NCBI RefSeq assembly: GCF_026340465.1
Contig: NZ_JAPEPC010000001.1
Location: 4,016,001 to 4,080,000 of the forward strand
Reading direction: 5' to 3'
DNA: 64,000 bases
From: Streptomyces sp. NBC_01306
GTDB taxonomy: Bacteria > Actinomycetota > Actinomycetes > Streptomycetales > Streptomycetaceae
Made by a program: the position numbers and the translations under genes. A model generated the notes under the pieces. It had not been told where the DNA came from. It worked only from the letters and a program-made list of their open reading frames with translations, and did no database searches. This document shows, piece after piece, positions 43,186 to 51,223 of the stretch (positions are counted from its first letter, which is position 1; the number at the start of each line of letters is the position of its first letter).

Positions 43186-43995
43186 ATGGATCTCGATCTG
43201 CGCAAGCTCCGCTACTTCGTCGCGGTGGCCGAGCAGCGTCACTTCGGCCGGGCGGCGGAACAGCTCTACATCACCCAGCCGGTTCTGAGCCGCCAAGTCA
43301 AGTCGCTGGAGCAGGAGTTGGGGTGCGACCTGCTCGCGCGGACCACCCGCAGCGTGGAGCTGACCGCTGCGGGGAAGCAGCTCTACGAGGAGGCGCAGGG
43401 GATCCTTGCGGCCGTCGCGACAACGGTGCGACGCGTGCACGACGTCGGCCTGGGCGTCCAGCGGCTCGTGGTCGCCTTCGCCCCGGGACTGCATGTGTCG
43501 GATGCGATCAGGGCGTTCACGGCGCGGTACCCGCAGGTCGAGACCGACGTTGTCCCGGTGCGCTGGTGGGAACCGGACGCACCACTCCGGGACGGCCGCG
43601 CCCAAGTCGGGTACCTGCGGCGGCCGTTCGACGAATCCGGGCTGCGCACCCTCTCCATCGGCCTTGACCCCAGGGTCGCCTGTATGCCCGTCGAGCACCT
43701 GCTGGCGAGCCGTGACGAACTCACCTTGGCGGACCTCGCCGACGAGCGGATGCTCGACGCACCGAAGCGGCGGACGTCGTCACTGGAGGAGAAATTCGAG
43801 CTGATCGCCTCCGGGCACGGCATCGCACTCGTCCCGCTGAGCATCGCGCGCTCGTACTCCCGACCGGACCTCACTCACCTCCCGGTCACGGACGCCCCAG
43901 GATTCGAGACGTGCCTGGCCGCCCGCGAGGACCGGCGGGACAAGCTGCTGCGCGACTTCCAGGAGATCGCCACGGCGGCGCTGCGGCGCGCCTGA
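43186..43995 (+). CDS. LysR-family transcriptional regulator
   Basis: 269 residues. The N-terminal HTH (MDLDLRKLRYFVAVAEQRHFGRAAEQLYITQPVLSRQVKSLEQELGCDLLARTTRSVELTAAGKQLY) is complete. The substrate-binding domain is shorter than usual by roughly 20-30 residues but has the normal strands (RLVVAFAPGLHVSDAIRAF, GHGIALVPLSIARSY). It is divergent from the NmrA-SDR operon and probably controls it through the T-N11-A box. Confidence 0.9.
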   Translation: MDLDLRKLRYFVAVAEQRHFGRAAEQLYITQPVLSRQVKSLEQELGCDLLARTTRSVELTAAGKQLYEEAQGILAAVATTVRRVHDVGLGVQRLVVAFAPGLHVSDAIRAFTARYPQVETDVVPVRWWEPDAPLRDGRAQVGYLRRPFDESGLRTLSIGLDPRVACMPVEHLLASRDELTLADLADERMLDAPKRRTSSLEEKFELIASGHGIALVPLSIARSYSRPDLTHLPVTDAPGFETCLAAREDRRDKLLRDFQEIATAALRRA

Positions 43996-44130
43996 GCCAG
44001 CAGTTGTCAGACGGTGCCGGCCTCGCCGCGCTTGGTTACAACCGTCGGCTCGATGAACTGGAGGCGTGCAGGCCGTGTAGTTCAGGGCCCGACTCGTGAA
44101 CGATCGTGCGCCCGGAACCAGTTGGAGTCG

Positions 44131-45672
44131 TCAGCGGTGCAGTGGGCCAACCACGTCCTCGACGGTCCTCAGCGCTTCCTCGCTGCGTACGAGTTCGGTG
44201 ATGTGTTCCAGGTCGGCGTGAAAGGCCCGGTCCTCGGTGACGGTCGGTACGGTTTCCCTGATCTTCGCGCGCAGCGCGTCCGTGGCGGGTGAGGGGGAGA
44301 GCGGCGCAAGCAGGTCGAGTGCTTGCACACCGCACATCAACTCGATCGCTATGACGTAGCTGAGCTTGCGCGCCGCTCGGTACGCCTTCAGCGCCGCCAG
44401 GTAGGCGTTGCTGACCGCGTCCTCCTGGCCGGCCGAGGTGGGGACCGTGTCCGCCGACGCTGGCACCGCCAGTGAGCGCAGCTCCATGGTCAGTGCGGCC
44501 GCCGTGTACTGCGCGATCATATAGCCGCTGTGGAGTCCCGGCCGGGGCGTCAGGAACGCGGGCAGCTCGCTGAAGTTGCTGTTGACCAGGCGGTCGGTGC
44601 GGCGCTCGGACACCTTGGCCAGTACCGTCATCGCGTTCACCATGGAGTCGGCCTGGATGCCGACGTACGTGCTGTCGCAGTTCGCCCCCATCAGTGCCAC
44701 CCCGTCCTCGCCCTCGGGGTGGATGACCGGGTTGTCGCCCACCGAGTGCAGTTCCTCGACGATGACCTCCCTGGCCTGCGCGAGCGCCCGCTTCGCACCG
44801 CCGTGCATCTGCGGAACGGCGCGCAGGGCCAGGCTGTCCTGGAGCCGGTGGTCGATGAACTCGGCGCTGAGCGCGCTGGATTCGGTCAGTCGCCGCAGGT
44901 TCTCGGCGACCGCGGCCTGCTCGGGGTGGCGCTTGCGCTCCTGGAGGCGGGCGTCGAAGGCGCGGACGGTGGCCTTGAGTGCCTGCACCGACAGACTCGC
45001 CGCGACATCGGCGGTGACCGCCGCGACCCCGGCGTCATAGCCGGCCAGGACGGCGATCGCGGTCACCGAGTGCGTCCCGTTGGTGAGCGAAAGCCCTTCC
45101 TTGCAGGCGAGCCGGGTCGGCTGCTCCCCGATCCGGGCCAGTGCCTCGTCCCCGGGCAGCAGTTCGTCGCCGTACCAGGCCCGCCCCTCGCCCAGCAGCA
45201 CCAGCGCCATATGCGCTTCGGGGGCCAGATAGCCGACGGAGCCCTCGCCGGGGACGTACGGCGTGACCCCGGCGTTGAGCAGTCGCCGGATCAGTTCCAG
45301 GGTCTCCAGCCGGATACCGGAATAGCCTTCGCCGAGGCCGACCAGCTCCATCAGCGCGATGGCGCGGACGATCTCGGCGGGCAGCGGTTCGCCGACCGAA
45401 ACGGCGTGTGAGCGCACGATGTTGCGCTGTAGCTGTTCGGCGTCCTCCGGGGCGATCACCTTCGTGACGTTGTCGCCGAATCCGGTGGTCACGCCGTACA
45501 CCAGGCGGTTCTCGGCCAGGAAGCGCTCCACGAGCGCGCGTGACGTGCGTACCCGGTCGACGTACGTCGCAGCGAACTCGACCCGGGCTCCATGGCGGGC
45601 GACCGCGACGAACTGCTCGATGGTGATCGGCTCCTCACCCAAGGTGACAGCGGCAATCTCGCGGGCAGACAT
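44131..45672 (-). CDS. histidine/aromatic ammonia-lyase family protein lacking the MIO triad
   Basis: 513 residues, full length for the HAL/PAL family. Family marks kept: Y59 in RLVYGVTTGFG, H89 in LQRNIVRSHA, N198 in LSLTNGTHS, R284, and Q416-E417-D418 in PTSAGQEDAVS. The cofactor region is altered. Where HAL has GSVG-ASGD-LAP, this protein reads G144-S-V-G-Y148-L-A-P, so the Ala-Ser-Gly that cyclises to MIO is absent. The usual QDPYSLR is QDSLALR, losing the catalytic Tyr, and the GGNFH segment reads MGANCD. Standard ammonia-lyase chemistry is therefore unlikely; another use of the fold is inferred. A separately promoted flavin monooxygenase lies upstream. Confidence 0.85.
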   Translation of the reverse strand: MSAREIAAVTLGEEPITIEQFVAVARHGARVEFAATYVDRVRTSRALVERFLAENRLVYGVTTGFGDNVTKVIAPEDAEQLQRNIVRSHAVSVGEPLPAEIVRAIALMELVGLGEGYSGIRLETLELIRRLLNAGVTPYVPGEGSVGYLAPEAHMALVLLGEGRAWYGDELLPGDEALARIGEQPTRLACKEGLSLTNGTHSVTAIAVLAGYDAGVAAVTADVAASLSVQALKATVRAFDARLQERKRHPEQAAVAENLRRLTESSALSAEFIDHRLQDSLALRAVPQMHGGAKRALAQAREVIVEELHSVGDNPVIHPEGEDGVALMGANCDSTYVGIQADSMVNAMTVLAKVSERRTDRLVNSNFSELPAFLTPRPGLHSGYMIAQYTAAALTMELRSLAVPASADTVPTSAGQEDAVSNAYLAALKAYRAARKLSYVIAIELMCGVQALDLLAPLSPSPATDALRAKIRETVPTVTEDRAFHADLEHITELVRSEEALRTVEDVVGPLHR

Positions 45673-45734
45673 GGAGGGTCCTCTCGGATCGGTCGGAGCG
45701 ACCGTCCGCAGCGGGCTGCGTCAGCTCGACGGCC

Positions 45735-45788
45735 GTATGCATCGCCTTATGCTTGGTATGCATTCATTCACTCGCCAGGTTAATGAAT
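45735..45788. promoter_or_regulatory. A/T-rich operator region before the MIO-less lyase homologue
   Basis: GTATGCAT occurs at 45735-45742 and 45756-45763. ATTCATT (45762-45768) and AATGAAT (45782-45788) form a perfect 7-bp inverted repeat with a 13-base spacer. This low-GC patch lies 60-115 bases upstream of the minus-strand start. Confidence 0.6.
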
Positions 45789-45826
45789 CATTTTATTTAG
45801 ACCTTGGCAAGGGTGGTTGTAAGCCC

Positions 45827-46972
45827 TCAGGGCTGGGCGTCGTTGTCGCTGTCGAAGTCGGGGATGTCGGCGGACAGCAGGTGCTCGGCGCCGTGTTCGA
45901 GGAGCTCGGCCGTCTCGATGGAGCGGGGGAGCATGGTCTTCTCGTACGCGCGGACGGCCTCGTCCACGGTGGCGGCGTTCGTGAGGGCGAGGGCGAGTTC
46001 GCTGGCGTCGAGCATGGCGAGGTTGACCCCGACGCCGAGCGGCGGCATGAGGTGGGCGGCGTCGCCGAGCAGGGTCACCGTCGGGTTGTGTTGCCAGGTG
46101 TGCGGAACAGGGAGGGCGAAGAGCGGGCGGTCGACGTAGGTGGCGTCGTTCTCGGCGATCATCCGGCGCATGCGCGGTGACCAGTGACCGTACTTGTCGA
46201 GCAGTACGGCGCGGATGCCGTCGGTGTCGTCGGGGGTCAGGCCGCTCGCGCTGATCCAGTCGGCCGGGACGCGCTGGATGATGTAGACGCGGATGTGGTC
46301 TCCGCTGTTGCGCTGGGCGAACAGGCCTCGCTCGCCGTCGGCTGCGTGGGCGCCGCCCGGACCGACCAGTTCGGCGATCTCCGGGTGCCGCTTCTCGACG
46401 TCTGAGAACCGTGCCTCAAGGAAGCTCACCCCGGTGTACTCGGGGACGGCGGGGGAGACGGCGGGGCGTACCCGGGAGGAGGCGCCGTCGGCGCCGATGA
46501 CCAGGTCGGTCTCGATGGTCGTGCCGTCGGCGAAGTGCAACTGCCGTGGCCCGTCGGCGGGGCCGCTGACCGCGTCGAGGGCGCGGCCCCAGTGCACGGT
46601 TCCCGGCCGCAGGGAGTTGAGCAGCAGATCGCGCAGCTGACCGCGGTCGATTTCCGGCTTGAAGAGTTCGTCGGGCGCCGGGACTTCATGGGCCGTGATC
46701 GCGCCGGCCGGGTCCAACTGGCGCATTTCCTGCCCTTCGGGGCGTGCCAGCTCGAAGAACTCGTCCAGCAGGCCGGCTTCGCGCAGGGCGATCTGGCCGT
46801 TGTCGGCATGCAGGTCGAGGGTGCCGCCCTGGTTGCGCGCATCGGGGCCCGGGTCGCGTTCGTGGACGGTGACCGCGATGCCGTTCCGCTGGAGGATGCG
46901 GGCGCAGGTCAGCCCGCCGGGTCCGGCGCCGATGATGCTGATGCCGGCACGGGCGGGTGCGGGGGAGCTCAT
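45827..46972 (-). CDS. FAD-dependent monooxygenase, Tet(X)-like
   Basis: 381-residue class A flavin monooxygenase. FAD-binding ISIIGAGPGGLTCARILQRNGI (10-31) and HERDPGPDARNQGGTLDLHADNGQ are near the start, VIGADGASSRVR is the DG motif, and VTLLGDAAHLMPPLGVGVNLAMLDASELA is the GD motif. GGTLDLH is typical of the Tet(X)/tetracycline-hydroxylase branch, which inactivates tetracyclines or hydroxylates aromatic compounds; the actual substrate is unknown. It is divergent from a TetR gene. Its stop lies 154 bases upstream of the lyase homologue start, on the same strand. Confidence 0.88.
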   Translation of the reverse strand: MSSPAPARAGISIIGAGPGGLTCARILQRNGIAVTVHERDPGPDARNQGGTLDLHADNGQIALREAGLLDEFFELARPEGQEMRQLDPAGAITAHEVPAPDELFKPEIDRGQLRDLLLNSLRPGTVHWGRALDAVSGPADGPRQLHFADGTTIETDLVIGADGASSRVRPAVSPAVPEYTGVSFLEARFSDVEKRHPEIAELVGPGGAHAADGERGLFAQRNSGDHIRVYIIQRVPADWISASGLTPDDTDGIRAVLLDKYGHWSPRMRRMIAENDATYVDRPLFALPVPHTWQHNPTVTLLGDAAHLMPPLGVGVNLAMLDASELALALTNAATVDEAVRAYEKTMLPRSIETAELLEHGAEHLLSADIPDFDSDNDAQP

Positions 46973-47057
46973 GGGGGTTCCTTTCGAGCGGTGCAGATGG
47001 TCGTCATGGGTCGTCGTGGGTCGCTACGGGCCGCATGTCGCAACATCTATAAAAACA

Positions 47058-47099
47058 AACCCAATAGAAAAGTGCAACGGTTCTACTTAGCTATGGGTT
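47058..47099. promoter_or_regulatory. operator between the monooxygenase and TetR genes
   Basis: AACCCAATAG (47058-47067) mirrors CTATGGGTT (47091-47099) with one extra base, and inside it AAAGT faces ACTT. The 150-base gap is far poorer in GC than the genes. The site is 24 bases upstream of the TetR start. Confidence 0.6.
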
Positions 47100-47122
47100 C
47101 GACTATCGGATACGCTCGCGTC

Positions 47123-47722
47123 ATGACCGTGCCCGTGCCCCCCGTCAGCCGCCGCGAACGCAAGAAGGCGGCCACCCGGCAGGCGATCGGCGACGCCGCG
47201 CTGCAACTCTTCCTGGAGCGCGGCTACGACCAGGTGGGCATCCGTGACATCGCCGACGCGGCCGACGTGTCGACCGCCACGGTGTTCAAGCACTTCAGCG
47301 GCAAGGAAGCCCTGGTCTTCGACCAGGACGAGGACCGGGAGTCGGAACTGATCGCCGCCGTGCGGCAGCGGGCCCCGGGGCAGAGCTTCCTCGACGCCCT
47401 CCAGCAGCACGTCCTGGACACCTGGCTGTCGATCGCGGCGCATCCGCAGCGGGCCGAGTTCGTCAGTCTGGTGGAATCCACGCCGGTGCTGCGCGCGTAC
47501 GCCGAACGCATGTGGACCCGCCACACCGACAGCCTCAGCGCGGCGATCGCCGACGAGATCGGCGTGGACCACGACAACCTCGCGTGTGTGGCTCTGGCTC
47601 GGTTCGTACTGGACATCCCGACCCTCGCCCGCGGCCGGCAGGACCCACGCGCCGCCGTCGAGGAAATCTTCGGCATCCTCGCCCACGGCTGGAAACCGCC
47701 GCGCGAACCGTCCGCGCCGTAG
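47123..47722 (+). CDS. TetR-family regulator of the flavin monooxygenase
   Basis: 199 residues. HTH: KAATRQAIGDAALQLFLERGYDQVGIRDIADAADVSTATVFKHFSGKEALVFDQDE. The C-terminal part (SFLDALQQHVLDTWLSIAAHPQRAEFVSLVESTPVLRAYAERMWTRHTDSLSAAIADEI) is the MftR-like fold. The ATG at 47123 is preferred; an in-frame ATG at 47092 lies inside the operator. No ribosome site is present, so translation may be leaderless. It is divergent from the Tet(X)-like gene. Confidence 0.87.
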   Translation: MTVPVPPVSRRERKKAATRQAIGDAALQLFLERGYDQVGIRDIADAADVSTATVFKHFSGKEALVFDQDEDRESELIAAVRQRAPGQSFLDALQQHVLDTWLSIAAHPQRAEFVSLVESTPVLRAYAERMWTRHTDSLSAAIADEIGVDHDNLACVALARFVLDIPTLARGRQDPRAAVEEIFGILAHGWKPPREPSAP

Positions 47723-47738
47723 CGGTCGTCCCGTTCCC

Positions 47739-47864
47739 CGAGTCCGTCCCGTTGCGCGAGTCAGTCCCGTTGCGCGAGTCCGTTCCGTTTCCCGAACCTG
47801 TCCCGTTGCGCGAGTCAGTCCCGTTTCCCGAACCTGTCCCGTTTCCCGAGCCCGTCCCGGCTCA
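47739..47864. repeat. 18-bp minisatellite, seven units
   Basis: Seven head-to-tail 18-base units (47739, 47757, 47775, 47793, 47811, 47829, 47847) alternate between CGAGTCAGTCCCGTTGCG-like and CGAACCTGTCCCGTTTCC-like versions; a decayed eighth precedes them. The array fills the gap between the convergent TetR and VOC genes and overlaps the VOC stop by 3 bases. Confidence 0.92.
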
Positions 47865-48299
47865 CACCACGCAGAACTCGTTGCCCTCGGGGTCGGCCAG
47901 CACCAGATGGTCCGGCCTGCCCTGGAGCGTCTCCTCGCGCAGCACCCTCGCCCCGGCGGCGGTCAGCCGCTCGGCGGCGGCCAGTACGCGCGGCCACCGC
48001 ATCTCCCAGGGGGTCTCACGGCCGCCCCCGGCCTGCACGTCCAGGTGCAGCCGGTTCTTGACCACCTTGCGCTCCGGCACCTTCAGGAAGGACAGCCCGG
48101 GGCCGGTCCCGTCCGGGTCGCGGAGGTAGGCGCCGTCGTTCCACTCGTCCTCGGGGACGCCGTGGTGCAGGAGCCACTCCGGCCAGTTCGCGAACCCCTC
48201 GGGCGCGGGCCGCTCGACGTAGCCCAGTGCTTCCGCCCAGAACCGCGCCAGCGCCGCCGGGTCCGCGCTGTCGACGGTCAGACTCCACCTGGTCGCCAC
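47862..48299 (-). CDS. VOC-family (glyoxalase/bleomycin resistance-like) protein
   Basis: 145 residues: two beta-alpha-beta-beta-beta units, WSLTVDSADPAALARFWAEALGYVE and the C-terminal RVLREETLQGRPDHLVLADPEGNEFCVV, with RLHLDVQAGG between. Metal ligands His and Glu of the fold are plausible (NRLHLDV, PEGNEFC). The substrate is unknown. The start is GTG. Its stop codon lies at the edge of the 18-bp minisatellite. Confidence 0.87.
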   Translation of the reverse strand: MATRWSLTVDSADPAALARFWAEALGYVERPAPEGFANWPEWLLHHGVPEDEWNDGAYLRDPDGTGPGLSFLKVPERKVVKNRLHLDVQAGGGRETPWEMRWPRVLAAAERLTAAGARVLREETLQGRPDHLVLADPEGNEFCVV

Positions 48300-48434
48300 G
48301 GGTGCCTCGCTCTCCTCACGTCCCGAGCCCCCATCCCGTAGGGGGTCGCATGGGTCTTGAGTCGTACGTGTCCGCCCTGCGCGTTCCGACCACAGCCTGA
48401 CGCCTCAGGACTGCCGGAAAACCATCATGGATAC

Positions 48435-48596
48435 ATGACCACAGCAACCGCCACCGCGGCCCGTACCTCCGCGCCCCGTACCTCCGCGGTCCGTGCCCCC
48501 GCGGCCCACCCCGTCCGCAGCGCCGTCCGCGCGGTCGGGGCCTTCGCGTCCGCCGCCTTCAGCGTCATGATCCTCGGCGAACACGGCCGCCGCTGA
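48435..48596 (+). CDS. small Ala-rich protein, probably conserved in streptomycetes
   Basis: 53 residues: an Ala/Thr/Arg-rich start (MTTATATAARTSAPRTSAV) and a short hydrophobic helix (AVGAFASAAFSVMILGEHGRR). Small proteins of this pattern recur in streptomycete genomes and have no known role. No ribosome site is obvious, so the call rests on pattern only. Confidence 0.45.
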   Translation: MTTATATAARTSAPRTSAVRAPAAHPVRSAVRAVGAFASAAFSVMILGEHGRR

Positions 48597-48644
48597 GCGG
48601 GCTGTTGAGGCAGCTCGCTCAGCCGACTCGCTGAGCCGGCCCGC

Positions 48645-50342
48645 TCAGGAAGCGTCCTGAGCCGTCCCGTCGTCCGTGTCCGAGTCCTTCGTGTCCGAGT
48701 CCTTCTCCGCCAGCAGTTCGTCCGCGTCCACGATCCGGTACGCGTATCCCTGCTCGGCCAGGAACCGCTGCCGGTGCGCGGCGAAGTCCTGGTCGATCGT
48801 GTCCCGCGCCACCACCGAGTAGAAGCGCGCCTCGTGCCCGTCCGCCTTCGGACGCAGTACCCGGCCCAGCCGCTGCGCCTCCTCCTGACGTGAGCCGAAG
48901 GTCCCCGAGACCTGGATCGCGACCGTCGCCTCGGGAAGGTCGATCGAGAAGTTCGCGACCTTCGAGACGACGAGGACGCTGATCTCGCCCTCACGGAACG
49001 CCCCGAAGAGCTTCTCGCGCTGGGCGTTGGTCGTCTCGCCCTTGATGACCGGCGCGTCCAGATGCTCGCCCAACTCGTCGAGCTGGTCGATGTACTGGCC
49101 GATGACCAGGGTCTGCTCACCCCGGTGCTTGCGGACCAGCGCCTCCGTGACCTTCCGCTTGGTCGCCGTCGTCGCGCAGTAGCGGTACTTCTCCTCCGCC
49201 TCCGCCGTGGCGTACGCGAGCCGCTCGGTCTCCGTCAGATTGACCCGGACCTCCACGCAGTCGGCGGGCGCGATGTAGCCCTGCGCCTCGATCTCCTTCC
49301 ACGGCGCGTCGAACCGCTTGGGCCCGATCAGCGAGAAGACGTCCGACTCGCGGCCGTCCTCCCGTACGAGCGTCGCGGTGAGCCCGAGCCGCCGCCGGGC
49401 CTGGAGGTCGGCGGTGAACTTGAAGACGGGCGCGGGCAGCAGATGCACCTCGTCGTAGATGACCAGCCCCCAGTCGCGCGAGTCGAACAGCTCCAGGTGC
49501 GGGTAGACACCCTTCCTGCGGGTCGTCAGCACCTGGTACGTGGCGATGGTGACGGGGCGGATCTCCTTGCGCGTACCGCTGTACTCGCCGATCTCCTCCT
49601 CCGTGAGGGAGGTACGTTTCACCAGCTCGTGCTTCCACTGGCGGGCCGAGACGGTATTGGTGACCAGGATCAGCGTCGTCGCCTTGGCCTCGGCCATCGC
49701 ACCGGCCCCGACCAGGGTCTTTCCCGCGCCACAGGGCAGCACGACCACGCCGGAGCCGCCGTGCCAGAAGTTCTCCACGGCCTGCTGCTGGTACGGCCGG
49801 AGCGCCCAGCCTTCCTGGTCCAGATCGATCTGGTGCGCCTCGCCGTCGACGTACCCCGCGAGGTCCTCGGCGGGCCAGCCCAGCTTCAGCAGCGTCTGCT
49901 TGATCTGCCCGCGCTCGGAGGGGTGCACGGCGACCGTGTCGGGGTCGAGGCGCGCGCCGACCAGCGGGGCGACCTTCTTCGACCGGAGGATCTCCTCAAG
50001 CACGGGCCGGTCGGTCGAGGTGAGCACCAGGCCGTGCACGGGGTGCTTGGAGAGCGTGAGCCGGCCGTACCGGGCCATGGTCTCGGCGACATCCACGAGG
50101 AGCGCGTGCGGCACGGGGTACCGGGAGAACTCGACCAGCGCGTCGACGACCTGCTCGGCGTCGTGCCCCGCGGCACGCGCGTTCCACAGACCGAGGGGGG
50201 TCAGCCGGTAGGTGTGGATGTGCTCCGGCGCGCGCTCCAGCTCCGCGAACGGTGCGATGGCGCGACGGCAGGCGTCCGCCTGCTCGTGGTCCACCTCCAG
50301 GAGCAGTGTCTTATCGCTCTGGACGATGAGAGGTCCATTCAC
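48645..50342 (-). CDS. XPB/Ssl2-type DNA repair helicase
   Basis: 565-residue superfamily 2 helicase. The N-terminal damage-recognition-like domain (about 1-190) is followed by LRPYQQQAVENFWHGGSGVVVLPCGAGKTLVGAG (Q-motif and Walker A), VIYDEVHLLPAPVFKF (DEVH box), GLTATLVREDGRESD (motif III region), VVSKVANFSIDLPEA and EEAQRLGRVLRPK (motif VI). Bacterial XPB unwinds DNA 3'-5', probably in repair. The GTG at 50342 is chosen with AAGGGA upstream. The C-terminus ends in acidic repeats (SDTKDSDTDDGT). The Helicase_C_3 gene lies one gene away on the same strand, suggesting related roles. Confidence 0.92.
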   Translation of the reverse strand: MNGPLIVQSDKTLLLEVDHEQADACRRAIAPFAELERAPEHIHTYRLTPLGLWNARAAGHDAEQVVDALVEFSRYPVPHALLVDVAETMARYGRLTLSKHPVHGLVLTSTDRPVLEEILRSKKVAPLVGARLDPDTVAVHPSERGQIKQTLLKLGWPAEDLAGYVDGEAHQIDLDQEGWALRPYQQQAVENFWHGGSGVVVLPCGAGKTLVGAGAMAEAKATTLILVTNTVSARQWKHELVKRTSLTEEEIGEYSGTRKEIRPVTIATYQVLTTRRKGVYPHLELFDSRDWGLVIYDEVHLLPAPVFKFTADLQARRRLGLTATLVREDGRESDVFSLIGPKRFDAPWKEIEAQGYIAPADCVEVRVNLTETERLAYATAEAEEKYRYCATTATKRKVTEALVRKHRGEQTLVIGQYIDQLDELGEHLDAPVIKGETTNAQREKLFGAFREGEISVLVVSKVANFSIDLPEATVAIQVSGTFGSRQEEAQRLGRVLRPKADGHEARFYSVVARDTIDQDFAAHRQRFLAEQGYAYRIVDADELLAEKDSDTKDSDTDDGTAQDAS

Positions 50343-50425
50343 GCCATGAGTCCCTTCGCGCCGTGAGCTTTCGGTAGGGCCAAACCACCAGTGTCGCGCA
50401 TTCCGGCGGGGGTACACGCTGCGTC

Positions 50426-51223
50426 ATGGACTCCGAACCGCGACTGCAGCGCCGTACGTGGGGCTCGGCAGTGCTGCGCACCCTCGTGTTGTTGATCGCT
50501 TTCGCCTGCATGGTCGGCTTCGCCGTCGCCCTGGCCAAGGTGACACTGGAGCCTTCCGCGGCCTCGGTGGACCTCACGCATACGAACCTCACACCCGGTG
50601 ATTCGATCCGTACGTACGTCGACCAGCCGGCCTTCCGCGACACGGTCAAGCAGATCGGCGGCAATCTGCTGCTCGGGGTGCCGTTCGGGGTGTTGCTGCC
50701 CATGCTGATCCCCAAGGCGCGCGGGCTGCTGCGGGTGGTCCTGGTGACCGCCGTGGTGATGCTCCTCGTGGAGACGGCGCAGGGGCTGCTGATCACCGGG
50801 CGCGCGTTCGACATCGACGATGTGATCCTCAACACCACGGGTGCTCTGCTCGGCTATCTGCTGCTCGGGCGGCGGCTGGGGCGTGCGCTGCATCCGCGGC
50901 GCACCCACTGGTGGCAGCGGACTGCCCGAGCCGAGCGGTCGGCGGCCCGAGCCGAGCGGGCCGAACAGGGGTCCCCGGTGAAGAAGTCCCCCGTGAAGAA
51001 GGCTCCGGTGAAGAGGTCCTCGGCGAAGAAGGCTCCGGTGAAGAGGTCCTCGGCAAAGAACTCACCGGCGAAGAAGTCCCCCGCCAAAAAGCCTCAGGCC
51101 AGGAAGCCCCAGCCCAAGAAGCCCGCGGCGCGGAAGTCTCCCGCCCCGAAGGCGGTCGCCGCCGTGTCCCGTTGGTGGTCCGGCGTCAGGACGGGTCGTC
51201 GGTCAGTTCCGCGACGCCCGTGA
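50426..51223 (+). CDS. VanZ-like membrane protein with histone H1-like Lys/Pro tail
   Basis: 265 residues. Residues about 15-155 form a VanZ-like domain with three to four helices (VLRTLVLLIAFACMVGFAVAL, QIGGNLLLGVPFGVLLPMLI, RVVLVTAVVMLLVETAQGLLI, DDVILNTTGALLGYLLLGRRL); NLLLGVPFGVLLP and ETAQ are VanZ marks. From about 185 the protein becomes KKSPVKKAPVKRSSAKKAP-type repeats, a lysine/proline/serine tail like eukaryotic H1 or streptomycete HupS. The last 38 bases overlap the convergent Helicase_C_3 gene. The tail could bind nucleic acid or teichoic-acid-like polyanions. Function is unknown. Confidence 0.8.
   Translation: MDSEPRLQRRTWGSAVLRTLVLLIAFACMVGFAVALAKVTLEPSAASVDLTHTNLTPGDSIRTYVDQPAFRDTVKQIGGNLLLGVPFGVLLPMLIPKARGLLRVVLVTAVVMLLVETAQGLLITGRAFDIDDVILNTTGALLGYLLLGRRLGRALHPRRTHWWQRTARAERSAARAERAEQGSPVKKSPVKKAPVKRSSAKKAPVKRSSAKNSPAKKSPAKKPQARKPQPKKPAARKSPAPKAVAAVSRWWSGVRTGRRSVPRRP

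Noticed and set aside
46535..47122. Long N-terminal extension of the TetR frame at 47123
   Set aside because: It runs antisense through the flavin monooxygenase gene and the operator; the TetR domain starts at 47123.
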